Made by a program: the position numbers and the translations under genes. Below the pieces are notes generated by a model, which was not told where the DNA came from, made no database searches, and saw only the letters and a program-made list of their open reading frames with translations. Positions 15,358-23,071 of a stretch of 64,000 bases of DNA are shown here, piece by piece; the stretch's first letter is position 1, and each line of letters opens with the position of its first letter. The stretch comes from an uncultured Bacteroidales bacterium (GTDB taxonomy: Bacteria > Bacteroidota > Bacteroidia > Bacteroidales > Paludibacteraceae). The stretch spans positions 1 through 64,000 of the forward strand of contig CAMOJA010000005.1 of assembly GCA_946616535.1 (NCBI GenBank), in the 5' to 3' direction.

Positions 15358-17022
15358 TTATAAGTATTTGAGTACATCTTTCTCGATATCCTCGGGTTTG
15401 GTGGTCGGCGCATAGCGGCCCACTATGTTACCCTCGCGATTGACAAGGAACTTGGTGAAGTTCCAACGGATGTCATTATCTTTCTTAAAGGTCTTGCTGA
15501 TGCCTTTGAGCAACGTAGCGGTAGCTTTGGCTTTCAGACCTTCGTATTTCTCCTCCGGACCATTCTCCTTGAGGTATGTGAACAGCGGACTCGCGTTCTC
15601 TCCGTTGACCTCGATTTTCGAGAACTGCGGGAAGGATACTTTGTATTTGAGTTGGCAGAAAGAAACGATCTCTTCGTCCGTTCCCGGAGCCTGCTGACCG
15701 AACTGGTTGCAAGGGAAGTCAAGGATCACCAGACCCTTGTCCTGGTATTTCTTGTAGAGGTTCTCCAGCGCCTCGTACTGCGGAGTGAAACCACAACCCG
15801 TAGCGGTATTAACAACTAAAAGGACTTTGCCTTTGTACTCATCCAATTTGACTTCATTCTTTTTGGTGTCCAGCACCGTAAAATCATAGATATTCATAAT
15901 AGTAAATAATGGGACCTTCTTTGATAGAGTTATTAAATTATTGTATTGCGTGTCGCTAACGGGCTCAAGCCATTCGTTCGTGGCGCCCGGTTGCTCTTGA
16001 GTGTGGATTGCCAAGTGCTGCATCCACGAGTCCGCCGCAGCTCCATGCCAGTGTTTGACGCCTTCAGGAATAGCAATCACCGTTCCCGGAGTAAGCGCCA
16101 CTGCCGGTTTACCCCACTCCTGATACCAACCCTTACCGCTCACGCAGATCAGCACTTGAACCGCTCCGTGGTGAACATGCCAGTTATTGCGGCAACGCGG
16201 TTCGAATGTCACATTCGCCACACCTCCGAAATACGGTTGCAAATAACTCTGTCCCACGAAATACTGCGCATAAGCATCATTCGATTTGCCTTGCGGCCAT
16301 TCCGTTTGAAGCAATCCTGCCAGCCGTCCCGCCTCGTTCAGAAGACCATTCGCCGCGAGAGCAACTACGATACCTTGCAACTGCTCTTCGGTCACACCCA
16401 TATTGCGTGCGCCGGCGATGTGTGCTTTCAGTTGCGGCTCCACACCTTCGAGACCACTCAACGCAGAAACGGTCACCAACTCACGGGCAGCATAAGTCAA
16501 GTTATCGCGGGCAAAAATATCTCCGAACAAATGCGCCTTCAGGTAATAATCCGTTGCCGGCGCAAACTCATAATCAAAAGCCTTGCCCACCAACTGCGTC
16601 TGCACGCGCGTACCTTCTTTAAGTGCATCGTAGTCATCGCTCAACGGACTTGCATCCTCACCCATAATAACTCTTTTGTCTTTCGACTTTCTACTTTCTA
16701 CTACTTTCTGCAACACGCCCAACGCATTCAGACTTCTCGGAAAACCTGTATAAGCATAGAGTTGCGAGAGTGCTTCCTTGATCTGGCTAACCGTCAACTC
16801 AGCCTCTAAGCCTTTATGAATAGCCGACTCCAATGCTACCAAATCGCCCTTAGCCTCATCGCAAGCGATGACACTCATCCACGCTGCCTGCACCGTTGTA
16901 AAACTGAGCTTCATTTTGTCATTTTCGCATTTACTCATTTTCTCATTTGTATTTGTGCAAGCAGCAAAAGTCATTACCGCGAGCAAAAAGATGAATAGAT
17001 TTTTATATTTACTCATTTTCAT
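15358..17022 (-). CDS. fusion: carboxymuconolactone decarboxylase-like, cupin, glutathione peroxidase
   Basis: 554 aa. Lipoprotein signal (MTFAAC). Residues about 35-110 and 165-255 are AhpD/CMD-like helical units (the first has WMSVIACDEAKGD; no CxxC is seen). Residues about 260-350 are a cupin with metal-ligand-like histidines (NWHVHHGAVQ, GVKHWHGAA). From residue 376 (MNIYDFTVLD) a complete 179-aa glutathione peroxidase follows: peroxidatic Cys in NTATGCGFT (about 410), FPCNQFGQ, and RWNFTKF. The GPx begins with what looks like its own original Met, joined in frame by KKVPLFTI, so loss of a stop codon is likely. Promoter at 17047-17078. Peroxide detoxification is probable; localisation of the GPx would then be periplasmic. 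Confidence 0.85.
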   Translation of the reverse strand: MKMSKYKNLFIFLLAVMTFAACTNTNEKMSKCENDKMKLSFTTVQAAWMSVIACDEAKGDLVALESAIHKGLEAELTVSQIKEALSQLYAYTGFPRSLNALGVLQKVVESRKSKDKRVIMGEDASPLSDDYDALKEGTRVQTQLVGKAFDYEFAPATDYYLKAHLFGDIFARDNLTYAARELVTVSALSGLEGVEPQLKAHIAGARNMGVTEEQLQGIVVALAANGLLNEAGRLAGLLQTEWPQGKSNDAYAQYFVGQSYLQPYFGGVANVTFEPRCRNNWHVHHGAVQVLICVSGKGWYQEWGKPAVALTPGTVIAIPEGVKHWHGAAADSWMQHLAIHTQEQPGATNEWLEPVSDTQYNNLITLSKKVPLFTIMNIYDFTVLDTKKNEVKLDEYKGKVLLVVNTATGCGFTPQYEALENLYKKYQDKGLVILDFPCNQFGQQAPGTDEEIVSFCQLKYKVSFPQFSKIEVNGENASPLFTYLKENGPEEKYEGLKAKATATLLKGISKTFKKDNDIRWNFTKFLVNREGNIVGRYAPTTKPEDIEKDVLKYL

Positions 17023-17046
17023 ATTGTATCATTTGAAAATTTGCTG

Positions 17047-17078
17047 CAAAGGTACTACATTTTCTTGATATATGCAAA
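17047..17078 (-). promoter_or_regulatory. promoter of the CMD-cupin-GPx operon
   Basis: Minus: TTTGCATATATC from 17078, 20-base spacer ending GTAG, TACCTTTG (17054-17047). Start codon 25 bases downstream. Confidence 0.8.
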
Positions 17079-17172
17079 CACAAATTCGCTAAATATCTAC
17101 CATTTTCGCAGAAACGAAAAAAAACGCACAAGAAATGTACGCTTTTTAAGATTTTGAGCACATAGGACTCAA

Positions 17173-17217
17173 GTAAGACTAATATAAGACTTAAATAAGA
17201 GTTAAGTAAGACTTTTA
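17173..17217. repeat. degenerate AT-rich tandem repeat
   Basis: About four units of TAAGACT/TAAGAGT with 11-12-base spacing in a gene-free stretch (17079-17374). The 75-aa open frame over it is not convincing. Could be a binding array for a regulator of the promoter at 17047-17078; nothing else is seen in the interval. Confidence 0.4.
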
Positions 17218-17374
17218 ACCTGTCAAAATCGTCCATTTCCAGCCTAAAAAAGTACGATTATTAAGATTTTACCGAAAACAACATCTATTTGACCTCCGCG
17301 CAGCGTCAGCGCAAAGTCTGCTATTTGAAACGATGCTGGAAAGTAGTTGAAAGGTATATGATTGTTAAGATAAA

Positions 17375-17405
17375 ATAAGCGAGCAGCCATCGGCTGCCCG
17401 CTTAT
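17375..17405 (-). terminator. intrinsic terminator after lipoprotein gene
   Basis: Minus strand: ATAAGCGGGCAGCC, loop GAT, GGCTGCTCGCTTAT, then TTTA; a 14-bp stem with one G-T pair. It closes the gene 17452-18258. Confidence 0.85.
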
Positions 17406-17451
17406 AATATATGGTCGTTCTGCATGTGAAATTTTGTATAACGTATCTCCT

Positions 17452-18258
17452 TTAATCAACCTTTATAAATGTACCTCTTGCAAATCCTTCGCCAACGAGA
17501 GTTTTACTATCTTCAATTTCAAATAGTAAATCGCTTTGATCTGTACTAATTTTAACGATATCTTCGTCTAATTCGTAGCTTGTCGCAAATGGGAATCCAA
17601 AGATAGCGTCTACAATAGTAACAGTTCTTTTCCCTTTGAATATTAATTTCTCGTAAAATGCACAATCTTTCGAGATGTAAGTTCCTTGTAAATGGGCATA
17701 ATTCTTATATTGCTTTTTTTCGGCAGGAGGAAGATTTTTGTATTCAAAAAGATATTTCTTGATATTTGCTATCTCAGTTTCATTCTCCATATCGTATTTC
17801 TCATTACCCCAAAAAGCAAAGGGAGCCCACTTTTCTTCAAATGATTTCTGATATTCTTCGTAATTAAAGATAGAATCATTAGTAATTGATGATACTTTGT
17901 TATCTACAAATCTATATGTTCTTTTCTGAACAATATAAGGAGTAATTCCGAGTAACGAATCAACTATATTGCATATTTGCTCCTCTGTTTTAATAACACT
18001 ATCAAAGTTTTGGATGCTTAGTATTGATGACTTACTTTCTATTGGTTTAAGATTCTTTAATCTATCCAGATATTCTTCTTTATTTAAAGTATCTGTTCCG
18101 TAGCGCATAAAATTGTCGGTTAGAAATTGGTCTACCTCTTTCAAATTATAGTTGTTTTCGGCATTTATGAGATCATAGACAATTTCTTCTTTACTTTGAT
18201 GACAACCACAAAAAAGAATCGCACATACACAAATCGGAATAATTCTTTTTATTATCAT
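17452..18258 (-). CDS. AT-rich lipoprotein of unknown function
   Basis: 268 aa, lipobox FCGC (Cys19). Residues 25-150 resemble an NTF2/SnoaL-like alpha+beta segment (IVYDLINAENNYNLKEVDQF); residues 190-268 are beta-rich (HLQGTYISKDCAFYEKLIF). The codon usage is clearly more AT-rich (AAA, ATA, TTA) than in the flanking genes, and it sits beside a toxin-antitoxin pair and an inverted-repeat element, so recent acquisition is likely. No catalytic motif recognised. Confidence 0.75.
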   Translation of the reverse strand: MIIKRIIPICVCAILFCGCHQSKEEIVYDLINAENNYNLKEVDQFLTDNFMRYGTDTLNKEEYLDRLKNLKPIESKSSILSIQNFDSVIKTEEQICNIVDSLLGITPYIVQKRTYRFVDNKVSSITNDSIFNYEEYQKSFEEKWAPFAFWGNEKYDMENETEIANIKKYLFEYKNLPPAEKKQYKNYAHLQGTYISKDCAFYEKLIFKGKRTVTIVDAIFGFPFATSYELDEDIVKISTDQSDLLFEIEDSKTLVGEGFARGTFIKVD

Positions 18259-18345
18259 AAATGTTGATAGCGGTTATATCCCATTGCCCCATCGGTTTTA
18301 ATAATTGTTATAGTTAATTGCATACAAAAAGTGCGGACTCCTTGT

Positions 18346-18450
18346 AAATTGTCAGGCTACCACACCTCTAAAACCACAAGTTATCCACACTCAAAGAGTG
18401 CTTCACAACTTATTCCGGGTTTTAGTTTGTCTTGTGGTAGTTGACAATTT
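18346..18450. repeat. nested inverted-repeat element (long hairpin)
   Basis: Outer arms AAATTGTCA-GG-CTACCACA and TGTGGTAG-T-TGACAATTT pair over 17 bp. Inside, CTAAAACC/GGTTTTAG, AAGTT/AACTT and CACTC-AAA-GAGTG continue the same axis, so the whole 105 bases can fold into one interrupted hairpin. There is no open frame. Candidates are a small non-autonomous mobile hairpin, a recombination site or a structured RNA. Confidence 0.6.
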
Positions 18451-18546
18451 TGGAATAATAGCGAATTATTAATTATATGTTTTAGCGCAACGCTTTGCGC
18501 TTGTCTTTCTCCATCTTTTACGTCTCGGAGAGGGGGACGATGTTAT

Positions 18547-19146
18547 TTAGTTTGTGATGCTATCAAGTATGGGCTCTGTCCATTTCGGAAGAGACTGCAT
18601 ATAGCGCTTCGCTATTTGTCCTTCTGTCGTACGGAATAGTAATTGTGCATTTTGGTTATCTACAGAGTTATCATAAAAATATACTCGATCTGCAAATCGC
18701 ATCACTTTGACGGCATTCACTATCGCTTTTTCATAGCGCGAAATAATCTTTTGTATCGGTACATCGTGTCCGCCTTCCATAACGCGGTTCGCTATTCGCG
18801 CAGCATTGATGGTCGGCGACTCGGTACAAATAAAGAACATTCGAATAAAATAGCCTTCCTCTTTGGCGCGCTTCAAGAAATCCACTTTACCATCGGAGGA
18901 CAAAACTGTCTCAAAGATAAAATCTTTGTGATCGCGCAGTAGTTGCTCGCGCCATTCTTCACAATACTCAACCGCTTGACGCACGGCATTGACATCATTC
19001 CAGTCGCCGAACTTTGTCTGCGCAATCTCGTCCGGATTAATATAGACACATTGATCCGCCCACTCGTGTTTAATAACCAAACGCGTAGTGGATGTTTTAC
19101 CAGATCCGTTCGGACCAGCAATCACAATGAGCACGGGTTTCCTCAT
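18547..19146 (-). CDS. zeta-toxin-family kinase
   Basis: 199 aa P-loop protein: Walker A GPNGSGKT (about 11-18), INPDEIA and FIFETVLSSDGK, as in zeta-toxin/AAA kinases. Zeta toxins phosphorylate UDP-sugars or other metabolites and block growth. Translationally coupled (ATGA overlap) to a 51-aa gene upstream that is the probable antitoxin. The shared promoter is at 19329-19360. Family members also occur as stand-alone kinases, so toxicity is inferred from the two-gene layout. Confidence 0.83.
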   Translation of the reverse strand: MRKPVLIVIAGPNGSGKTSTTRLVIKHEWADQCVYINPDEIAQTKFGDWNDVNAVRQAVEYCEEWREQLLRDHKDFIFETVLSSDGKVDFLKRAKEEGYFIRMFFICTESPTINAARIANRVMEGGHDVPIQKIISRYEKAIVNAVKVMRFADRVYFYDNSVDNQNAQLLFRTTEGQIAKRYMQSLPKWTEPILDSITN

Positions 19147-19298
19147 ATAGCTTGTATCATTTGGTCTATATGTGCGAAATAAGCAGCGTGCGCTCGGTCA
19201 TGACGCTCTTTAGCCTCAACGGCGACTTCGTGCATCAACTGCTCTAATTGCTCATCCGTCGGCTCTTGGTCGATGTTTATGAAACGATAATCATTCAT
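19143..19298 (-). CDS. 51-aa putative antitoxin of the zeta-type pair
   Basis: A short gene starting MNDYRFINIDQEPTDEQ and ending HIDQMIQAI, strongly helical and charged, with LEQLMHEVAVEAKERHDRAH in the middle. Its TGA overlaps the ATG of the kinase gene (ATGA). The start codon lies 31 bases downstream of the -7 box. Size, order and coupling match a small antitoxin or chaperone partner. No known antitoxin family is recognised. Confidence 0.7.
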   Translation of the reverse strand: MNDYRFINIDQEPTDEQLEQLMHEVAVEAKERHDRAHAAYFAHIDQMIQAI

Positions 19299-19328
19299 GG
19301 TTTAAACCATCTTTGCAACTTTCGGCTG

Positions 19329-19360
19329 CAAAGGTACTACTTTTTTTTGAAATATACAAA
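19329..19360 (-). promoter_or_regulatory. promoter of toxin-antitoxin pair
   Basis: Minus: TTTGTATATTTC from 19360, 20-base spacer ending GTAG, TACCTTTG (19336-19329). The T run of the preceding terminator adjoins the -33 box. Confidence 0.8.
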
Positions 19361-19387
19361 AAAATCTGCACTTGGAATGCAGATTTT
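19361..19387 (-). terminator. intrinsic terminator abutting a promoter
   Basis: 10-bp stem AAAATCTGCA/TGCAGATTTT with a 7-base loop followed by T7, ending the remnant gene at 19399. The same T tract leads into the TTTG of the next promoter. Confidence 0.8.
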
Positions 19388-19398
19388 AATGATTTCTT

Positions 19399-19578
19399 TT
19401 ACAGTTTCGCTACCAAATCAACGATTTTCTGTTTTGTAGCATCGGTTTTCTGCTCGTCGATTTTGGCGGTTACAACGCCCATATTCTCGGCATGCCAGTA
19501 GTTGCAGATGTCGCGGAACTCAGCCTTCGCGCCATCATAGACTCCCGGCGAATAGGACGAACAGAGGCTTCTAATAGC
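19399..19578 (-). pseudogene. C-terminal remnant of an unidentified gene
   Basis: Open minus frame with no start, containing SPGVYDGAKAEFRDICNYW, HAENMGVV and a helical tail IVDLVAKL, directly followed by a terminator. The quality of the sequence and the terminator indicate a true gene end. An in-frame TGA lies upstream at 19579-19581. It may be the end of a flavin-binding oxidoreductase, but I cannot name it. Its 5' part has been replaced by the MBL-fold fragment. Confidence 0.5.
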
Positions 19579-19796
19579 TCACAACAGTCCCTATCGGAGC
19601 ATCCTGTGTCTCCTGTGAACTGCGGAGTCGGTTCTTGGTTCTGAAACATCCCGTCTCGGTAGTTCGGTGACGCTTGTATCCGCTCTTTCGACACATGTCG
19701 CCATAGGCCGAAAGCCGGGTGGGACAATATTGCCAAACCCGCTCCGACAAACAACACGACGATACCCAATATGATGAAGATAATTTTCATTCTCAT
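19470..19796 (-). pseudogene. N-terminal fragment of an MBL-fold metallohydrolase
   Basis: Residues 1-65 (membrane helix, then LSHPAFG, SPNYRDGMFQNQEPTPQF, TGDTG) match the start of the Bacteroidota membrane-anchored UlaG-like MBL hydrolases, which run to about 350 aa. After 19600 the frame crosses into unrelated sequence and stops at 19470 without any HxHxDH motif. The fragment now reads over the remnant gene in another frame. A deletion joined two genes here. Confidence 0.6.
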
Positions 19797-19812
19797 CGTA
19801 TTTCTACTATAT

Positions 19813-20181
19813 TCATTTCTTTGTGTAATTATGTGCGTTTACGGCCTTTTCTAATGCAACGCGGCCGAGGTCGGTCATCAGACCGCGTGCTTCCAAGTCG
19901 GCGCAGCGTTGTTTATTCAGTTCGGTCCAGTGGCTGCGTTTCTGTCTCGGCGAGAGACGTTGTGCAAGCCTTCCGTCAGGCAGACGTTTAAGCGTTGAGT
20001 CTATCCAGCCGAAACAGAGCGATTCTTCGACAACATCGAGATAGGGCAGACACAGGCCTTCGGGCTTCTTCTTTCCGCGGTACATGGCGATCCAGCAGCA
20101 TTTTTGCGATGCTGCATTCCGTTCGAACCACGCCCTTAGTTGCGCCCGTTCACTATATTCCAAGAGGTCCACTATGTCCAT
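19813..20181 (-). CDS. YdeI/OmpD-associated family protein
   Basis: 122 aa. Contains the family's typical features: RAWFERNAASQKCCWIAMYR, PYLDVVEESLCFGWIDSTL, RLSPRQKRSHWTELNK. Family members are small cytoplasmic proteins of unclear role, some annotated as bacteriocin protection. The usual family members are longer (about 190 aa) with a second C-terminal helical region, so this is a short form. It lies 19 bases downstream of the HAD hydrolase. Confidence 0.82.
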   Translation of the reverse strand: MDIVDLLEYSERAQLRAWFERNAASQKCCWIAMYRGKKKPEGLCLPYLDVVEESLCFGWIDSTLKRLPDGRLAQRLSPRQKRSHWTELNKQRCADLEARGLMTDLGRVALEKAVNAHNYTKK

Positions 20182-20200
20182 TACAAGCTCTTTTTAGAGG

Positions 20201-20914
20201 TTATAATACCTTTAATATCTCAGAAACATTCGATACAATATACGTCGCCCTTTCATTCGTTAACTCCTTCGCTCCTTCTTTCCTTACCCATATCTGGTCT
20301 ATCCCGGCTGCTTGGGCTCCGGCAATGTCGGACGAGTAACTGTCACCTATCATAACCGCCTCGTACGCCGTTATACCGTTGCGTCCCAAGGCTATCTCAA
20401 AAATGCCGGGTTGCGGTTTATTGATCCCTACTTCTTCACTAATGATCGTGTGGGTGAAGTAGGGTGCCAGACCCGAGTGCTCGAACTTGTAATACTGCAC
20501 CTCTTTGAAACCGTTGCTGATAATAGTCAGCGGGTAGTTCTTCGCCAATGCTTTCACTACTTCCGCCGCACCCGGCAACACGGAGAAATACTTGTTCGTC
20601 AGTCGCAGGAACTCCGCGCCTATCTCATGGGCTAAGTTCACCATTTCATCATTTGCACCATTAGCATCATTCACCAATAACGGTCTCAGAAACCGCTGCA
20701 AGTGCAACCATTCCTTCGTCACTTCCCCGCGACCGTACATGCCCCATAACTCCAGGTTATAGGGTCTGTACGCGTTTACGTAATCCTCAAATGTGGGATA
20801 TAACCGATCTAACCGATACGTCTCATAGATGTCCTGCAGCGCCTTATGCTCCGCGGTTGACCAATCGCCTATCGTATCATCCCAATCGAGAAATATGGCT
20901 TTGTACCGTTTCAT
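20201..20914 (-). CDS. HAD hydrolase, YjjG-type
   Basis: 237 aa from the ATG at 20914, which overlaps the stop of the flavodoxin gene (TGATG). HAD motifs: DWDDTIGDW (nucleophile Asp), TIISNGF, NKPQPGIF and MIGDSYSSDIAGA. Fits the YjjG/pyrimidine 5'-nucleotidase branch acting on nucleoside monophosphates, cytoplasmic. An insert DANGANDE in the cap region is coded by a degenerate 9-base repeat like that in the GH53 gene. Confidence 0.88.
   Translation of the reverse strand: MKRYKAIFLDWDDTIGDWSTAEHKALQDIYETYRLDRLYPTFEDYVNAYRPYNLELWGMYGRGEVTKEWLHLQRFLRPLLVNDANGANDEMVNLAHEIGAEFLRLTNKYFSVLPGAAEVVKALAKNYPLTIISNGFKEVQYYKFEHSGLAPYFTHTIISEEVGINKPQPGIFEIALGRNGITAYEAVMIGDSYSSDIAGAQAAGIDQIWVRKEGAKELTNERATYIVSNVSEILKVL
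20642..20672. repeat. degenerate 9-base repeat inside CDS
   Basis: ATCATTTGC, ACCATTAGC, ATCATTCAC units, coding NDANGANDE in the HAD hydrolase; related to the array at 8891-8932. Confidence 0.6.
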
Positions 20915-21405
20915 CAGCGTTTGTTGAGTAACAATCCCTTCTGCCATTTCAAGGTCGGGTAGGTCTTCTTCAGATAGGCCACAGCCTCTTCGATACCACT
21001 GCTACCGCTCGTTGCAAACGGAATCATGATTTTACCCTGTAACTGCGGCTCGTTGTTGTCCAACCATGAATTGATAATACGCGGACAGATACCCCACCAA
21101 ATCGGAAAACCGACATAAACGGTGTCATACGGAGTCACGTCCGTACATTGTTTGATAGCCGGTCGCTCCTCCGGGTCACTCATCTCCAGCGACGAACGGG
21201 ATTTGTCATTACGCCAATCGAGGTCAGCATCCGTGTACGGCTGAGCAGGTACAATCTCCCATAAACGGGCATCATGTTGCTTTGCCAACTTCTCGGCTGC
21301 GGCTTTCGTTGTTCCTGTGGCGGAGAAATAAGCCACGAGTGTCTTTGCTTCCATACTGGTCATGCTTACGGCACATACCAGTGCCATGAATAATAATCGT
21401 TTCAT
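20914..21405 (-). CDS. exported flavodoxin
   Basis: 163 aa from the ATG at 21405, 15-20 bases after the probable transcription start. A signal peptide (MKRLLFMALVCAVSMTSMEA) precedes a flavodoxin domain beginning KTLVAYFSATGTTKAAAEKL (FMN phosphate loop), with FPIWWGICPRIINSW and PFATSGSSGIEE as the other flavin loops. Export is unusual for flavodoxins but common in this subgroup in Bacteroidota. The electron partner is unknown. Confidence 0.88.
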   Translation of the reverse strand: MKRLLFMALVCAVSMTSMEAKTLVAYFSATGTTKAAAEKLAKQHDARLWEIVPAQPYTDADLDWRNDKSRSSLEMSDPEERPAIKQCTDVTPYDTVYVGFPIWWGICPRIINSWLDNNEPQLQGKIMIPFATSGSSGIEEAVAYLKKTYPTLKWQKGLLLNKR

Positions 21406-21426
21406 TGTGTTTGCGCTATTTTGGCG

Positions 21427-21457
21427 CAAAATTACGAAAAAAAATCGATATATGCAA
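21427..21457 (-). promoter_or_regulatory. promoter of exported flavodoxin
   Basis: Minus: TTGCATATATC from 21457, 20-base spacer, TAATTTTG (21434-21427). Confidence 0.75.
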
Positions 21458-21511
21458 GAAAACCCATGCGCAAATTTACAAATATCTCATTTTTGTGGAT
21501 TGTTCGTGTTA

Positions 21512-21586
21512 AATAGATAAAATTCTATTTTATTTTGCAAAAAATGTCCGAATGTTTGCATATATGCAATTTTTGTAGTATCTTTG
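21512..21586 (+). promoter_or_regulatory. promoter-operator shared in sequence with ddl
   Basis: AATAGA-N6-TCTATT (21512-21529), then CCGAATG and TTTGCATATATGCAA (-33 at 21555-21558), a 20-base spacer and TATCTTTG (21579-21586). The whole region aligns closely with the minus-strand promoter of ddl at 38796-38723. Confidence 0.8.
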
Positions 21587-21629
21587 CAGCCGGAAATGAA
21601 AATTGCATAACAAAATCATCTTATATATT

Positions 21630-22718
21630 ATGAAACACACATTTCTTTGGGTAGCAGCTTTGCTGCTGACATGCGGCGCTTCTCTGCGCGCGGAAAATCA
21701 GGCTCCGGCCGGCAATGAGCATCAGGGTCAGTACGTTCGTTGTATCGCGTTCTACAACCTTGAGAACCTCTTCGACACCATTCATGACGAGGGCAAGAAT
21801 GACTATGAGTACCTGCCGGATGGCGGTAACAAGTGGACAGCCTACAAGTACGAGAACAAGGTGAAGAACATGGCCTATGCCGTTTCGCAATTGGGTACTG
21901 ACTATGATCCGCGAGGTGCCACCTGCGTGGGTGTAGCCGAGGTGGAGAATATCGGTTGTTTGCAAGACCTCTGTGCCGAGGCGAATAGCAAATACGGCCG
22001 TCGTCTCAAACCGATTCTGATTGAGGGTCCGGACCGCCGTGGTGTGGATGTCGGTTTCCTCTATGACACCGTGCTCTTTAAACCGTCCTCAGTGCACGGA
22101 CACGAGCTCAAAGCGCATTATGCCGATGGAGGTGTGATCAAGACCCGTCTCCAACTCTGCGTGTCGGGTTACCTCATGGGCGATGGCTCGCCGGAGAAAA
22201 TCCATATCATCGTGAATCACTGGCCGAGCCGTTACGGAGGAGAGCTCTCTTCCCGTCCGGGTCGTGATACAGCCGCTATGCTCTGTATGCAGATCTGCGA
22301 CTCGATTTATAAGAAAGAGCCGAAGGCAAAAATCGTCATCATGGGCGACTTGAACGATGATCCGTATAATCACTCTTGCAAAGACGTACTCAAAGCACGC
22401 AAGCATCGCGAGGAGGTTGAGCCTTACGGTTTCTTCAACACCATGTGGCAAATGCTCGACCGTGGCATCGGATCGCTGGCTTACAACGGAAGTTGGAACC
22501 TCTTCGACCAAATCATCATCAACGAGCCGCTCCTGAGCGCTAAGTTGGAGTCCGGTAAATGGACCTATTGGAAAGCGCAGATATTTAACAAACCGTTCCT
22601 GACTGTTCAGGAAGGTAAGGACAAGGGTACGCCGCTTCGTACAACCAAAGCCGGTGTTTGGCAGAACGGTTATGGCGACCACTATCCGACTATGATATAT
22701 CTCATTCGTAAGAAATAA
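21630..22718 (+). CDS. secreted endonuclease/exonuclease/phosphatase family protein
   Basis: 362 aa from MKHTFLWVAALL; signal peptide ending SLRA. EEP-fold metal-dependent phosphodiesterase: FYNLENLFDT (Asn), VAEVENIG (catalytic Glu), NHWPSR (His), MGDLNDDPYN (Asp/Asn) and a late GDHYPT. Could act on nucleic acid or phospholipid outside the cytoplasm. Its promoter carries an inverted repeat found elsewhere in the window only before ddl. It is followed by a small DUF4290-like gene and prs. Confidence 0.88.
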   Translation: MKHTFLWVAALLLTCGASLRAENQAPAGNEHQGQYVRCIAFYNLENLFDTIHDEGKNDYEYLPDGGNKWTAYKYENKVKNMAYAVSQLGTDYDPRGATCVGVAEVENIGCLQDLCAEANSKYGRRLKPILIEGPDRRGVDVGFLYDTVLFKPSSVHGHELKAHYADGGVIKTRLQLCVSGYLMGDGSPEKIHIIVNHWPSRYGGELSSRPGRDTAAMLCMQICDSIYKKEPKAKIVIMGDLNDDPYNHSCKDVLKARKHREEVEPYGFFNTMWQMLDRGIGSLAYNGSWNLFDQIIINEPLLSAKLESGKWTYWKAQIFNKPFLTVQEGKDKGTPLRTTKAGVWQNGYGDHYPTMIYLIRKK

Positions 22719-22750
22719 TCGGAGAAGCTCCGGGCCCAAACATACATCGT

Positions 22751-23071
22751 ATGACATTACAATTGAGAAGAAATGCAGCGCCCATAAAGATGCGTAACTA
22801 CGGGCGTATTGTTCAAGATATGATTCAGTATGCTACCACCCTCCCGCCGAGTGTGGAGCGCGATTCGCTCGAGGTCTATATCGCCCTTTGTATGCGCCAA
22901 CGCAACCTGACATGGAACAGAGACCAAGAAGCCGGCGTGCAGCGTGTGCGAGAAGATATATTGCGCCTGTCCAACGGCCAGCTGAAATGTAAGTCTGCTG
23001 CTTTTGAGCGATTCATGGCGCAGCCGAATGCATCGTTGATTCAGAAGAAAAAGAAAAAAGATGGCAAATAA
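22751..23071 (+). CDS. DUF4290-like small protein
   Basis: 106 aa basic protein. The stretch MRNYGRIVQDMIQYATTLP with following helices is like the start of DUF4290 proteins of Bacteroidota, which are about twice as long. It ends in KKKKKDGK. The last 11 bases overlap the start of prs, so the two are translationally coupled. Function unknown. Confidence 0.65.
   Translation: MTLQLRRNAAPIKMRNYGRIVQDMIQYATTLPPSVERDSLEVYIALCMRQRNLTWNRDQEAGVQRVREDILRLSNGQLKCKSAAFERFMAQPNASLIQKKKKKDGK

Noticed and set aside
17009..17236. 75-aa minus-strand open frame
   Set aside because: Covers a promoter and a tandem repeat, with low-complexity hydrophobic translation and no start context.
17244..17459. 71-aa minus-strand open frame
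   Set aside because: TTG start overlapping the previous stop, and it contains the terminator hairpin at 17375-17405.
18346..18450. Integron attC site or CRISPR repeat
   Set aside because: No GTTRRRY core in the right place, no second copy nearby, no integrase or cas gene.
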